Shown piece after piece: positions 53,331 through 64,000 of a stretch of DNA of 64,000 bases. Under the pieces are notes generated by a model that was not told the origin of the DNA, ran no database searches, and saw only the letters and a program-made list of their open reading frames with translations. The translations under genes were made by a program, and so were the position numbers. Origin of the DNA: Azolla caroliniana (lineage: Eukaryota; Polypodiophyta). The stretch lies in the NCBI GenBank assembly GCA_043228905.1, contig JBHGNT010000009.1, positions 22,258,001-22,322,000 of the forward strand, read 5' to 3'. How positions within the stretch are numbered: position 1 is the first letter of the stretch; every line of letters starts with the position of its first letter.

Positions 53331-54200
53331 TGTTTAAAGTATTTGGTTTCAAGACCAAGGGTGTAGGTTTGAATATTGCAGCAAGTTATCTTATTGTTTT
53401 ATTATGTGGATGATGTAGTTCTCTTTTCATATGATGTTGATGGTATAGAACATTTACTTGGGAGTGTCAGAATTTTGTTAAAGTGGAGCACTAACTACGA
53501 ATGTGGACAAAACAAAAATGTCAATAGTGTGGAAACAACCTCATTGATATCATACACTTACATATAAGGGAGAACATATACAATTTGTGCAAAGCTTTAA
53601 GTATATTGGTATTGATGTACCCTCCACAAAAAAATGGAGTGTATGCTTGGAGTCTAGGCTTCAAGTTGGAACAATTATTATATATTGGAGAAACAATGTA
53701 ACCAAAATGATACTCATGGATGGGAAGTGAAACAAATGTAATTTAATGCCATGTTTACTCAAGTATTCCCTTATTGAGTGAAAGTGTGGGGCGACAATAT
53801 CTTTCTTAATGCAAAGAATGACATTGGGAAGATTCAAAAGAGGTTTTCTAAGGAGACAAATGAGCGTTAAATCCACTACATCCTGCTACATTATGTTCTT
53901 GGAAGCATTACAAAGAGTATATATATACATCACAAAACTCAAGAATATGCGAGGACCACATTGTGCTTGGAATGTTGGATGTAAGCTATAATTCGAATCA
54001 CAAGAAAAATATTGTCTTATTTGGTTGGGTACTTAACACAAAAAATGGCTCAAAAGATGGAGTGTGGACGATCTCTTAGAGCTTTCAAGTGTTTTTTTTT
54101 CCAAAAAAAAATTCCTTCCATTAGATATAAAATTTTACAGATGAGAATGCTATATACAAATCGTAGTAGGGATGTTATAGTTCCATCTTATATGGAAGCC
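53330..54200 (+). pseudogene. RTE-like LINE reverse transcriptase fragment
   Basis: Readable in changing frames: LFYYVDDVVLFS (RT catalytic box), then FKYIGIDVPSTKKWSVCLESRLQVG, NAMFTQVFPY, VKVWGDNIS and IGKIQKRFLRRQMSVKSTTSCYIM. The order matches the end of the reverse transcriptase and the C-terminal region of non-LTR elements of the RTE type. Many stops and frameshifts; distinct from the L1-type LINE just downstream. Confidence 0.6.
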
Positions 54201-54925
54201 CACTGACTCAAGAAAGGGAGAGGATGACCATTGTTGGATGAAGGCTAATCGTTGTCTCTCGACTTCATCGGATCTGCCTATGAGGCCATCGTATTGGCTC
54301 TTTCGAATGGCTACAATTTCACTCCATATCTCCTGCAATAACATTGCTTGATGCACAATTTGATTGGAAAAGACCCGTATACATTGTTGTTTTTAGAGAA
54401 TCCAAAGAGCTATTGGGTTGACCAATTCCAACACAACTTGAGCTTTGACATTAATAGGATTTGAGTGGATATTGTCAATGGTGGAAAACAAAATCCCTTG
54501 TGCCTTTATCACTAGTTTGCAATGCAATATGTAATTATTGAGTAAAGGTTAATGGAACAATAAAGAAGAATTAGAAGATGCGAAAAGGACAAAATTAGAA
54601 TATTACATTGCAAACATGAACCCTAAATGTTAGGTTCAATAGAAGGCAATAAAAGCCTATTGAAGTATTCAACCTTATCTCATCATCAATATAAGGATTA
54701 CCTTTCATAGACCCCACAAAGCATATAAGGTATGACAACATATAAGGAAGGCCTAATCGAGGATAAATATCACACATAGAGATTTTGTGCTTTGTAATAT
54801 GAATATCCCTTCTTAGGAAGGATACACACATTAAGAAAACTTGTTCACTTTAGTCCCATGAGTGGATATTCACACCTTTAAGGACAAGAATAAATTTCTA
54901 TCTATCAATCTGGTAACAATGCTAA

Positions 54926-56910
54926 ATAGGATGTCTCGATTGGAGTTATAAACTCGTTGGCATGTTGGATGTTAGATAAAGATTGCATCAAAAATATTAA
55001 GGCAATGGTGAGAGGGTTCCTTTGGTCGGGTAGAGACCATGAGACATTGTCGGCTAAAGTGGCTTGGAGTTGTTTGATCAAGGAAAAAAGTCAAGGTGGA
55101 CTTGGGCTGGTGGATCCGGTTCACCAAAGTAAGGCTTTACTTGGTAAGCTCTTGGTGCGAAGTCTCCAACCTGGACCAGAATTGTGGAAATTGCTTCTTA
55201 GAGACAGAGCTAAACTCTGGTGTCCGAGGAATGGCGGCCCTTGGACGGCAAAAGAACCTACTAGCATGGAGGATAGGGTGGCCCGCTCCATAATGAGGGC
55301 ATGGTCAAGTTTAAGAGAGGGGCTTGTCTTAATGCAGCCAAAAACAATGGAGGAACAACTTCGTCAACCTCTATTTTGGAACCCCAGGATTCGAAGTGAT
55401 GACGATATGATGCTTGGTCAGAAAAAATACTTGCCATGGGGAAAAATGGTAGAGTACAATGTTAGTTCAGTAAGAGACTGGGAGGAGTTCAAAAGGAGAA
55501 GAAGGGAGGGACTGGTTGGTAGCCCTAGATTTACTAGCAAGATGGAAAAGATTACCCATTTGATAGATAAGGCTGTTGATGGTCTAGCTAGGATGAATGA
55601 AGAAGAGGGGGTCTGGTTTGGGTGGTTTGTGGGTGAGGACGATGCACAAGTTATCCGAGGCAGGTGCCCATCTAATGAGTATCGGTGGTGGGGCAACCTA
55701 AGTGCTTTGGCAGACAATGGCTAGTGGTTGGCAGTACGAGTGGCAATGCTAGAAGGTAAGAAGTGGCAAGTAAACCCGGACCCAGGGAAGCTGCAATCTG
55801 ATTGTAAGCTTTGGATAGTTGACAACAAGCCCATATGTGATCTGGATTGGGATCCACTAGAGGTGTGGTGGTAGAAACTAGGAACGGACAAACTTGAACG
55901 GTTTTTCGAGTACACTACCAAACTAGGAAGGCAAATCATTGGATCTAAATCGATGGGTGTTGCCCTAACTCGCAATAGTTGGAAGGATAAAGGCATTTCT
56001 GATGGCTGGTTGAAGTTGTTTTGGAGGAGGCTATGGGTGTTCGATATGCCAGAAAAAATAAAGCTTTGGTTGTGCCTTCTTAGTCACAAAGCTGTACCAG
56101 TGGGGGAGTGGCTTAGGTGTCGTGGTGGTGAGGTTGGATGCAAAATTTGTGGTCACCCTTTGGAATCAATTCCTCATTGTTTTTGGAATTGTAACGAGGC
56201 TATTAACATTTGGGGTAGAAGTCTCCGGATAGTGGCAGCATGCGGCGTGAATGGGAGAGTTGTATGGGGGTCCGTACAGGGGCTGAAGTTAACAGGGGAA
56301 GGTTGGGCTGAACAGTTAAACCCTCACGGACATGGATTTATAGTGCAAGGTGGCAAGGTGTTTCAACGGGCTGGAGTTCGACCTGGCACTAACTCAGAAC
56401 TTTTTGAAGAGATATGGAGGATGGTGGCTTGTTTATCGGTCTGGCACATTTGGACCAACCGCTGTAAGTTTGTTTTTCAACAACAAAAGATCCCTAGTGG
56501 TGAGGTATTAATAAATATCTGGTTTGAGTTGGTCTCTTGGCTGCGGGGACGATACGACTCGATTAAGGGGGAATCTGATGCAGTTGAAAGATCTCGATCA
56601 AAGTTCTTGCTGAAATGGGGTAATTCTCATCATCATCAGGGCCTCAATGGCACTACCAAGCACCCCGATGGTTGTTTCCCCCAATAGTTTCCAACAACGC
56701 CTAGGTGTTGTAAATTTGTATAGTTATGGTACAAATAACTAGGTTATTGGAGTTGTTTGGATACGTTTGTTGAAAATGAGGTGGGGACTATGTCCGCTTT
56801 GGTGGGAAGGTCAGAGTGAGGGCTGTTGAGAGGAATTTTGAGAGTTCTATGATGTAATTTTGTTTGCTAACTAATGCGAAGCAATATTTTTTTGGAAAAA
56901 AAAAACTCTT
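54926..56910 (+). mobile_element. LINE (L1-type) 3' half, copy 2
   Basis: A 5'-truncated element. One frame (54,957-56,687) encodes the end of the reverse transcriptase (KAMVRGFLWSGRD, KVAWSCLIKEKSQGGLGL) and the zf-RVT domain (FWRRLWVFDMPEKIKLWLCL, CKICGHPLESIPHCFWNC), interrupted only by TAG at about 55,722 and about 55,872. The 3'UTR ends in an A-rich tail at about 56,900. The 3' end is homologous to 10,439-10,998. Confidence 0.85.
54957..56687 (+). pseudogene. LINE ORF2 C-terminal region with zf-RVT
   Basis: 577 codons in one frame with two TAG stops. The CxxC...HCxxxC residues of the zinc-binding zf-RVT domain are intact. In L1-type ORF2 proteins this tail follows the reverse transcriptase; the RT catalytic box is not included. 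Few lesions imply a moderately young copy. Confidence 0.8.
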
Positions 56911-59900
56911 CATAGAGGATGTGTAGAGTGCCAAATTGTCATCTACCTTGTTTTTATTGACACATGTAGGTATTATTGCTAATCATTCCGAAGCTACTAA
57001 TGATCACGTCAATCACTAAGATGAACTCCACTAATCTAAACATTTAAGCAACAAGAAAAACCATAGTGAAACCATGCAAATATAATATTAAGCTAACAAC
57101 ACTTAATACAAGTGAATACCATGAGGGTTAAAATAAAGCACATGAGATGCAAGGTTGTTGAAGATGTCTTATAAACTTTTAGTGGAAGCTCACATTCCTA
57201 GTCTATTGACACAATTGCAATAATGTGTATATATTTACAAGAAACTATAATAATATTGCATAAAGAAGTACATGCTTGTATTTAGAAGGAAATGATGAGT
57301 CTAACATATAGTGGATTTGCAAGCAATAGGGTTAATTATTTGAAAGAGGACTAACTTGCTTTTAGTTGCCCAAATGTCTCAACTAGAGACCAAAATAACA
57401 ACAATGAATCCCTATTCAAAGCAAATGCAAAAATGAAATCTCAACTTGCGGAAAAAGATGACACAATCATGATAAAATAGAAAAATGTTCTTATGATGAA
57501 AATACTAAAAGAAGAAGTTAATGAAGTTACTAAACCCAAAGATGTGTTGCAAATAAACTATGGTAAAGATTTAGAAGAAATTCCCAAAAATCTCATTGGT
57601 CATATATTGAAAAATTGTTAGTGAATTTCTAAGGTTGAAAGGCATAGTTGTGCTCTCAAAATGTCCATTTGAAGTGCAAAATTTGAATGGGGATCTTGAA
57701 TGTCGCATAAATCCACTTCCTGAATTCATGTTACGTTTTGATCGCGAGAGATTACAAATTGGCCCCTACAGATGCTCTTTCCTTGGTTGTAGATCAATAC
57801 GACAAACATAAGGCCAATGCTCGGAGAGTAGTGTGTTGGCCTTCACTTTATGAAGACATCAGTGAATTCTTGAATGGGTGGATCTTGGAATTGTGTGAGT
57901 GTTAAGCCTAAGCAGGACATAGCCTCACCTAAGCTAAACCTTTGGGTAAGGTATGAAAGGAGATGAAGCAAGACAATAGAGACACTTCAAAGTGAAAGAT
58001 ACACATGAAGGGTTATAATTGTGCATTGTGTAAACCTTCTTTAAAAGAGGTATAAAAGCAAAATTTAAGCTTTTTTCCTCCATTCTCTTTGGTATTAGAT
58101 TGAGGTTCAACTCTCCATTCCTATCTCACTAAGCTTAATCATTCTCATATATACCTATCTCTTGTAAGCTCTACTCGATTGAGGAATAAAGCATTTGGTT
58201 GTTGGTGACATTATTTTGTGAATTTCGTTGTATTTTCCTTTCTTGTTTTTCAATATTTCATTTAAGGGTTTAAATAGATTGCTAAGTCTAAGAGCGTGCA
58301 TTTATGGTGAAACTCTTTGTAAAATAAGGGTTAATGAGATTATTGATCTTTGTATTAATATATGCCGGGGATCTAAATAATGTAGGAATGTTCAATGGTG
58401 ATTTACACTCATTTCTCCTTACCTCAGTTGCAACATGGTGCATGCTTTATTGATGCCACAACAATCTAATGTGAAGAAAACAATGGGTTATCATGTTGAC
58501 ACCATTCCATTGGCTTCATTTCCAAGGACTTAAGCAATCATTAACAAATGTTGGCGAGCTTTTTGTAAGCTCCCAAGGCATGCAACAAGTGGGTGAAGAA
58601 GCATATATTTTCTATCACAAGTTTTTAGTTAGTTTTATTTTGTTATTGTGTTAAATCATTACATCATATTTGTTTTTGGATTTGATTTCATAGTTAGTCA
58701 CGAAAATTTGATTAATCACTATAATTAAGGGTTCAACTAACTTTTAGAAAGAAGAACTATCACATACCATGACAAAAGTCTTTTAATAGAAATATTTATG
58801 GTCAAATTTAAATTTCTTTTACCAAACAACTATGATGTCAACAAAGAGGATCTACCTATGCAAGGGGAGATAGTGATGAATGAAGCCTAGAAACGAAGGG
58901 ACTTAAGGTTACTACCTACAAAAAGATAACTACCCACTACCCACTACCCACCTACAAAATCTAGAAATGGAAGGACTACAAGGACGATGGCTCCCTACAA
59001 AAATTCCGCATGAAAGAACTCTTGAACCACAATGCCACCAAGTACCTATGAAGAGAAATGGAGACAACTACCAATGGAGTGACACCTAACTATGAATCAA
59101 TTCCTAACTACCATGCAACTTACACACGAAAGGAAAGACAACTACCAATGCAAGGACAAGTAACTACGAAAGAAGCCAAAAGCCAAAGAGATTTAGTACT
59201 TTGTGTGTAGCTATGAAAGTACAACCATTTGGGGGAAAAATCACACCTAGCTATGAAATAACACTCAACAACAAAAAGGTTTTTGAACTTGGAAGACTAT
59301 TTGGCTAACAGAACTACTTGGTTCACTACAAGCTATGGTTGGTTTCTCATAACCCAAACAACCAAAATGGTGATTAAAATACAAAACACTCCCATTGTTA
59401 TGAGAATTTGCTAGGTAAGTGTGAAAATGGGAGTGGGGTTAAAGGGTCTAGAATGAAGGAAGATTGGTTTTGATGTTGTTTCTCTCGTAGTTGTGCATAC
59501 AATTTGTGTTTGTGTATGTGTATGTGTATGTGTATGTTTATTTGTATGTGCATGTGCATGTTTGTGAATATGTGTACAAGCGCATGAAAGTGGTTGTTCT
59601 TGGTATGAAATATAGTCTTAAGAGTGGAACTTAGATTATAGGAAGTAAGGTTGAAGGACACCATAGTCATTATGACAACGATCATCGATAGATTGTTCCC
59701 TCTACAACTCATTTGCGCAATAACAACTTGTCCCCTAGCTACACTATAACTGAATCAAGATCTCAGTTGTAGCTTACTGAGCTTGAACCAAGCTTTGTTC
59801 ATAGCTAGCTTCATCCTTTGCTATAGTTAGCAACATTCGAGTTTACTTTGAGTGTAGCTAACTACAATCAAGTTGATTTCAATCGTAGCTAGCTTTGTCT

Positions 59901-62130
59901 GAGTTGGCTTGTGTGTAACTAGTTGTGTTTAGAGATAGTGTTTGTAATTATCTATGCTTGAGATAGTGATTTGACATGAGGTCGATTTATTGTGAAAGTT
60001 TGTCGTTGATTGGCTGATAGTGAGAAATTGTCAAGAACATGAGGTTGATGCAACATTAAACAAGGATAAAACAATATAATTTAATAAATAATAATAAAAA
60101 ACATTAGTTAAGCAATTGGCCATGGAAAATCAAGGGTGGAGGTTCAATTATTACTATAATAAAAAATATCATTTTTTACTTGTTCCAAGCAATTTCAAAA
60201 TTGGCACAATGCTAGTTCGTTTAATAGGTTGCATGGATGGAAGGAAGTATTAAGATGGTAACAAAACAAGTTAGTTCATTTGGTTTCCAAGATGAAGAGT
60301 GTTGGTTTAAATCTTGCTTAAACCAAAAATACCATTTTGGCCTTTCGGACGCCATGACATGAAAATTCGATTATATGCATTGAACCAGACACCATGCATG
60401 ATTAAATAAACACTCTCATTTAAGAGGAAGAAAGAAAGAAAGAAAGATGCCATTTAAGAGGCCAAATAGTCGATAAGACCAAATAAGAGATTACATCTTT
60501 GAAGAAAGAGGAGGCAAAGTGCCAAGATGCCATGCATGAACATAAAAGCACTCTAACTTAAGATAGAGGAGACAAAGCGTTAGATGCCATGCACGAATAA
60601 AAAAAAGCACTCTAACTTAAAGAGAGAGGAGACAAAGCACCATAGTGCTATAAAATAAGAATTCAGCAAGGAAAAAAAACAATCAAGTTAGGAGAAAAGG
60701 AAAAGAGCCAAATGCTATAAACTAGGAACTAGGGCAAAAGTTTGGAGCTCTCTCCTCATGGGAACTTTTCCATCCATTCATCTTCATTTTGTTTTTGTTT
60801 TTGTTGCATCCCTTAGATATTTGGGGGGGTGTTGGAGTTCTGGGAATTTTTTTGGGTTTGGCATTGAACGGGTTTTACTTCCAATTACTTGATTCTAGTG
60901 TTGACTAGGTCAGAGGTTAGACGAAAATGATATTGCAAGACGTCATCGAAATTTTGAAATTTTGATATTGTTGGTTTGTTTTGTTTGTCTAGCTTGGCCC
61001 CAATCTCACCCCCATCAAATTAATTGCAATTCGCAAATTGTATGACCACTCTTAAGAATTTTAATATACACTATTCTACTTTAAAATTCTTACTATGAGA
61101 ATTGCCACATAAACTTTGATGCAAATTTGCATGCTTGAAACCACATCCTAGTCAAGCTTAGCCACTCTAGCATCAATAGGACTAGAATTTCGAGTCTCAT
61201 TTGAAACCACATAGGGTCGTTTTTGGGTCAAGAGCTTAATATGATGTAGGGAGGGAATTTTTTATCTTCTTGAGGCTCATTATCCTTTTCAAAGCTAGCC
61301 CTACCTTAGGGTTGGCTACCCTTTCAAAGCTAGGCCAAGTTTAATGCTAGCTCTTTGGAGTTGGTATGAGCCAAAGAGCTCTGAACATAGAAAGGGAACG
61401 ACTAACGAGTTAAGGATAGGATGGACAAGGGTTAGTAGAGAGAAAATAAAGAAGAAGCTTGTGAAAAAAATACTCCACCTATTGCAGAAGGGTGGCATGA
61501 TGGTGAATTTCAATTTTCATTACCATTATACACTCATGTTACAAACTACTAAAGTACAATCAAAATTTCTACATTTGGAGAAGTATGGTCATCGATAATG
61601 GGGTCATACTACATGAAATGTCATAGATGTCAAAAATCTCAACCAAACAATTGGGTTGATTCTAGGGAAACCATGAATTTGGTTCCTAAGATCAACTTGA
61701 TTGCCATACAGAAAGAAAGTATGAAAACAACACCTTGATTTGTAATTGCCATGCCATGTTAGATACCTAAAGCCACCACCAAATAAATTGAGCACAAACC
61801 CAACATAGTTTGACCATAGCAACAAGTCAATTGAGCACATGCAATTTCATTTCGGCTTGAAGGAACATGAAGGATAGTTCACAAGGACATTACACATGAT
61901 GTTACTCATGTTTTGCAATTGGGCGGCATCGAAATCGTGGTTTCACTCCACTAGAAAAACCATTTCATATCATTGCATAAAACGTTTCAAGATTATTTGA
62001 GTAATACCATTTTTCTTTGATTTTGACCACTGACAATTTGTGGAACCACCTACTAAAAAGAATAGTGTGCGGTTCAGCTAATAGACACAACTAGCTTCAC
62101 CGTATAACAACAGAAAATAAACAAAGGTTT
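56911..62130. other. AT-rich intergenic DNA with weak repeats
   Basis: No supported gene. Noted: TATA-like ggtataaaagc and aataaagc near 58,050-58,190 (LTR-like, no boundaries); (GTATGT)n near 59,505-59,560; scattered gtagctagctt words at 59,740-59,920; and a diverged tandem repeat of about 63-66 bp at 60,508-60,640 (caaag...gatgccatgca...agcactctaactta). Confidence 0.4.
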
Positions 62131-63417
62131 AATGGAAAGCTTAGAAGATACACAGAGAATGTGGGAGAGATAGAGAGAGCAGAACACACATACAAAAAAC
62201 TCTATTTCAAAAATAACAACAGTCTGTACATCGAATGTGCTCAGAGAGCACTTTTATACAAGTCCTTAAAAGAACTGACAGAAGTACTGACATGTACTTC
62301 AATGCTCATAAGTTCTGAGTTACTGACACTATCTCCTAAAAATATGCCTACTTACTAGGCTAGGCTTGTCGGCCTCTAACGGCCTACCGGTTACACTCGG
62401 ATCTGGACATCGACCCGTTGTAGTGATGGATTCCGGTCGTAGAGAGAAACGAAGCTGGATGCGTGTGAATGGATGTGTGCACAAATGCACATAAACTTAA
62501 TACTTTATGTACAGACATATGTAAATAGCATAGGACTAAAAAGTGATAGGGGGAGTAGGATTTAATGGGTACTTTAAGTGCCACACACATAAAGAGGAAT
62601 ACGAGGATTTGGTGTGGGGAAATCAAAGAGAGAATTAGGGAGGACAGAAAGCGGCAATCTTTATGGGTGATGTAACGGTCTTCCCCTTGTTCTATAAAAG
62701 GGTAGGTTTGAGATTGTGTTAGGGATCCACGATTTGGGGAGGACGAAGCGTAGTCGGTTTGAGTGTCGAGCTCTCTCTCTTCTCTCTTTGTCTTGTGCTC
62801 TGTACTGACTCTAGGAAGAAGGTGAAGCCTCTGCTTGCAAAGGAATCTCGTGAGCTCCCGACCAGAGGTTCGTGGTCCTGAGTTTGTGTGTGTGTGTGTG
62901 TGTGTGTTTCGAGAGTGCATAACTCTGTTACTGGCAAGGTCCGGTTGTACTCCCCTTTGCATAATCTATTTCGTTTCATTGTATCCGATTGCTCTCCCTG
63001 TGTTGCATACACATCGTCATTCTGTCTCCGTTTGTGGCTCATGTTTCCTTGAGTCCGGAGCCTACGTGCTTGCTACTTGTTATCCAACGACCGGTTCAGA
63101 ACAAAACACATCTTTGATCCTGCGCACTCATTGTTCGACTTCTCGGGAAACAATTCAGACCGGGTACGTGACCGTTAACCAATCTGACGAATATATCTGG
63201 AAGACCTTCCTACTCCCACTGACTCCTTGGTCTGAGCCCCCCATGGTTCCGCCCTATTTCAACACATCCATGCGGAATACTGTGACACCATCTCTCCAGT
63301 ACGGCTCACCGATCCGGCTCTTCGATTTGATCTGAGCCTAGTTGATCGGCCTTCACCTAATTTGGCTCTCGGCTTATTCAGCCGATCCCGCCCATGTTGA
63401 GCTTGTCTGCTGAACAC
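62130..63417. repeat. Composite LTR-like region
   Basis: Two orientations are mixed. At the right end the minus strand has a polypurine tract followed by TGTTCAGCAGAC, the start of a Copia LTR; at the left end the minus strand has TATA (ttgtataaaagtg, near 62,250). In between, plus-strand sequence with its own TATA (ttctataaaaggg, 62,687-62,700) and a GT run (62,887-62,906) looks like a different LTR, probably inserted into the first. Boundaries could not be fixed. Confidence 0.4.
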
Positions 63418-64000
63418 TCCCCCTCAAGCTCAACTTGAGGTCAATTCGTCGTGTCAGTCGTTGTCGGTCCTTGCCTCCGGCTTCTCTTGGCGTCTTCACG
63501 CCTCGCTTGCGCTCCTCGACCTGTCCGGTTCCGTGCACCTCAACCTTCTCGGTCAGCTTGTCAGCTTATCAGGCCCATCTCAGCTCCTTCGCTGATGTAA
63601 CTCTAGCGCTTCTCGACCCGTCGACTTCCGATGCCCTCTCATTTGCTCGGCCTTTATGTGATTTAGCTCCTCTGAATTGAACAACTCTACCGAATCGACT
63701 GTCTTCGATTAGTTCCCGCTCTTGTCCGAATTGGTTTTCTCCAATTCATCTTCAATCTTCAGGCCCTTCACCACATTAGACCATGTCCAGGTCTTGGTCC
63801 TCATCTTCCGGTCGGCTCTGTCCTTCTTGACTCTGCCACCGTTGCCGCTTGTTCTGACTTTATCGGATTTGTTGACTTCTTCAGTCGACTCGACTCCCTT
63901 TTTCTCAGTTGCTCCCCCTATTCCGCTTTCGTTCTCCTTCTCTCCGGTTGCTTCTCTAGTACCTTTACCTGTTCTCCCCATTTCTGTTCTGCCCCTCAAG
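63418..64000 (-). mobile_element. 3' internal end of a minus-strand Copia-like element
   Basis: Sequence immediately 5' (minus strand) of the polypurine tract gcttgagggggag. A 96-codon minus-strand ORF (63,709-63,999) is very basic and acidic (TGKGTREATGEKENES) with no catalytic motif. It runs off the window edge. Assignment rests on the polypurine tract. Confidence 0.35.

Overview
This is a stretch of plant nuclear genome, almost certainly from a flowering plant. It contains one intact host gene, a 14-exon casein kinase 1-like (CKL) gene at 42,667-50,140 (+). This sits beside about 34 kb of nested, mostly decayed LTR retrotransposons and LINE fragments on its left, and AT-rich intergenic DNA with further retroelement debris on its right. 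Evidence for a plant: GT-AG introns, AGGGTTT telo-box motifs upstream of the kinase ATG, Copia primer-binding sites of the TGGTATCAGAGC type, a chromodomain-bearing Ty3/Gypsy element, and L1-type LINE pieces with a zf-RVT tail. I did not try to name the species.

Left part (1-31.6 kb). Five LTRs of one Copia family lie here in both orientations: element A at 1-2,278 (-), solo LTR S1 at 8,387-9,128 (+), element F at 11,906-15,595 (+), solo LTR S2 at 16,949-17,634 (-) and element C2 at about 17,990-21,683 (-). A sits inside a second Copia (B, 2,279-5,208, -). S1 sits at the edge of a 137-bp foldback MITE, itself inside a gag-protease LTR element (G, about 6,440-10,438, -), whose right end interrupts a LINE 3' end. 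S2 splits a degraded ORF pair that resembles a type I MADS-box gene. C2 abuts a chromovirus (D, 21,684-26,222, +). D in turn interrupts a second Gypsy element (E, -), which is also split by a young non-autonomous element C (26,720-30,212, -). C has two 631-bp LTRs that differ at only three positions, and a single 745-codon gag-like ORF with no protease, reverse transcriptase or integrase.

Middle (31.6-42.6 kb). There is a fragment of LINE ORF1, a Copia LTR with a primer-binding site, then about 6.5 kb of AT-rich sequence with no recognisable gene. A 66-bp tandem repeat and a GC-rich block lead into the pyrimidine-rich, telo-box-containing promoter/5'UTR of the kinase gene.

Right part (50-64 kb). 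After the kinase 3'UTR come an RTE-like reverse transcriptase fragment, an L1-type LINE 3' half (about 54.9-56.9 kb) that shares its 3' end with the fragment at 10.4-11.0 kb, unannotatable AT-rich DNA, and at the right edge a composite of LTR-like sequences and the 3' end of a minus-strand Copia.

Only the kinase gene looks like a functional host gene. Every autonomous-type retroelement ORF carries stops, frameshifts or deletions. Element C is the only transposon that looks recently mobile, and it would need enzymes supplied in trans.
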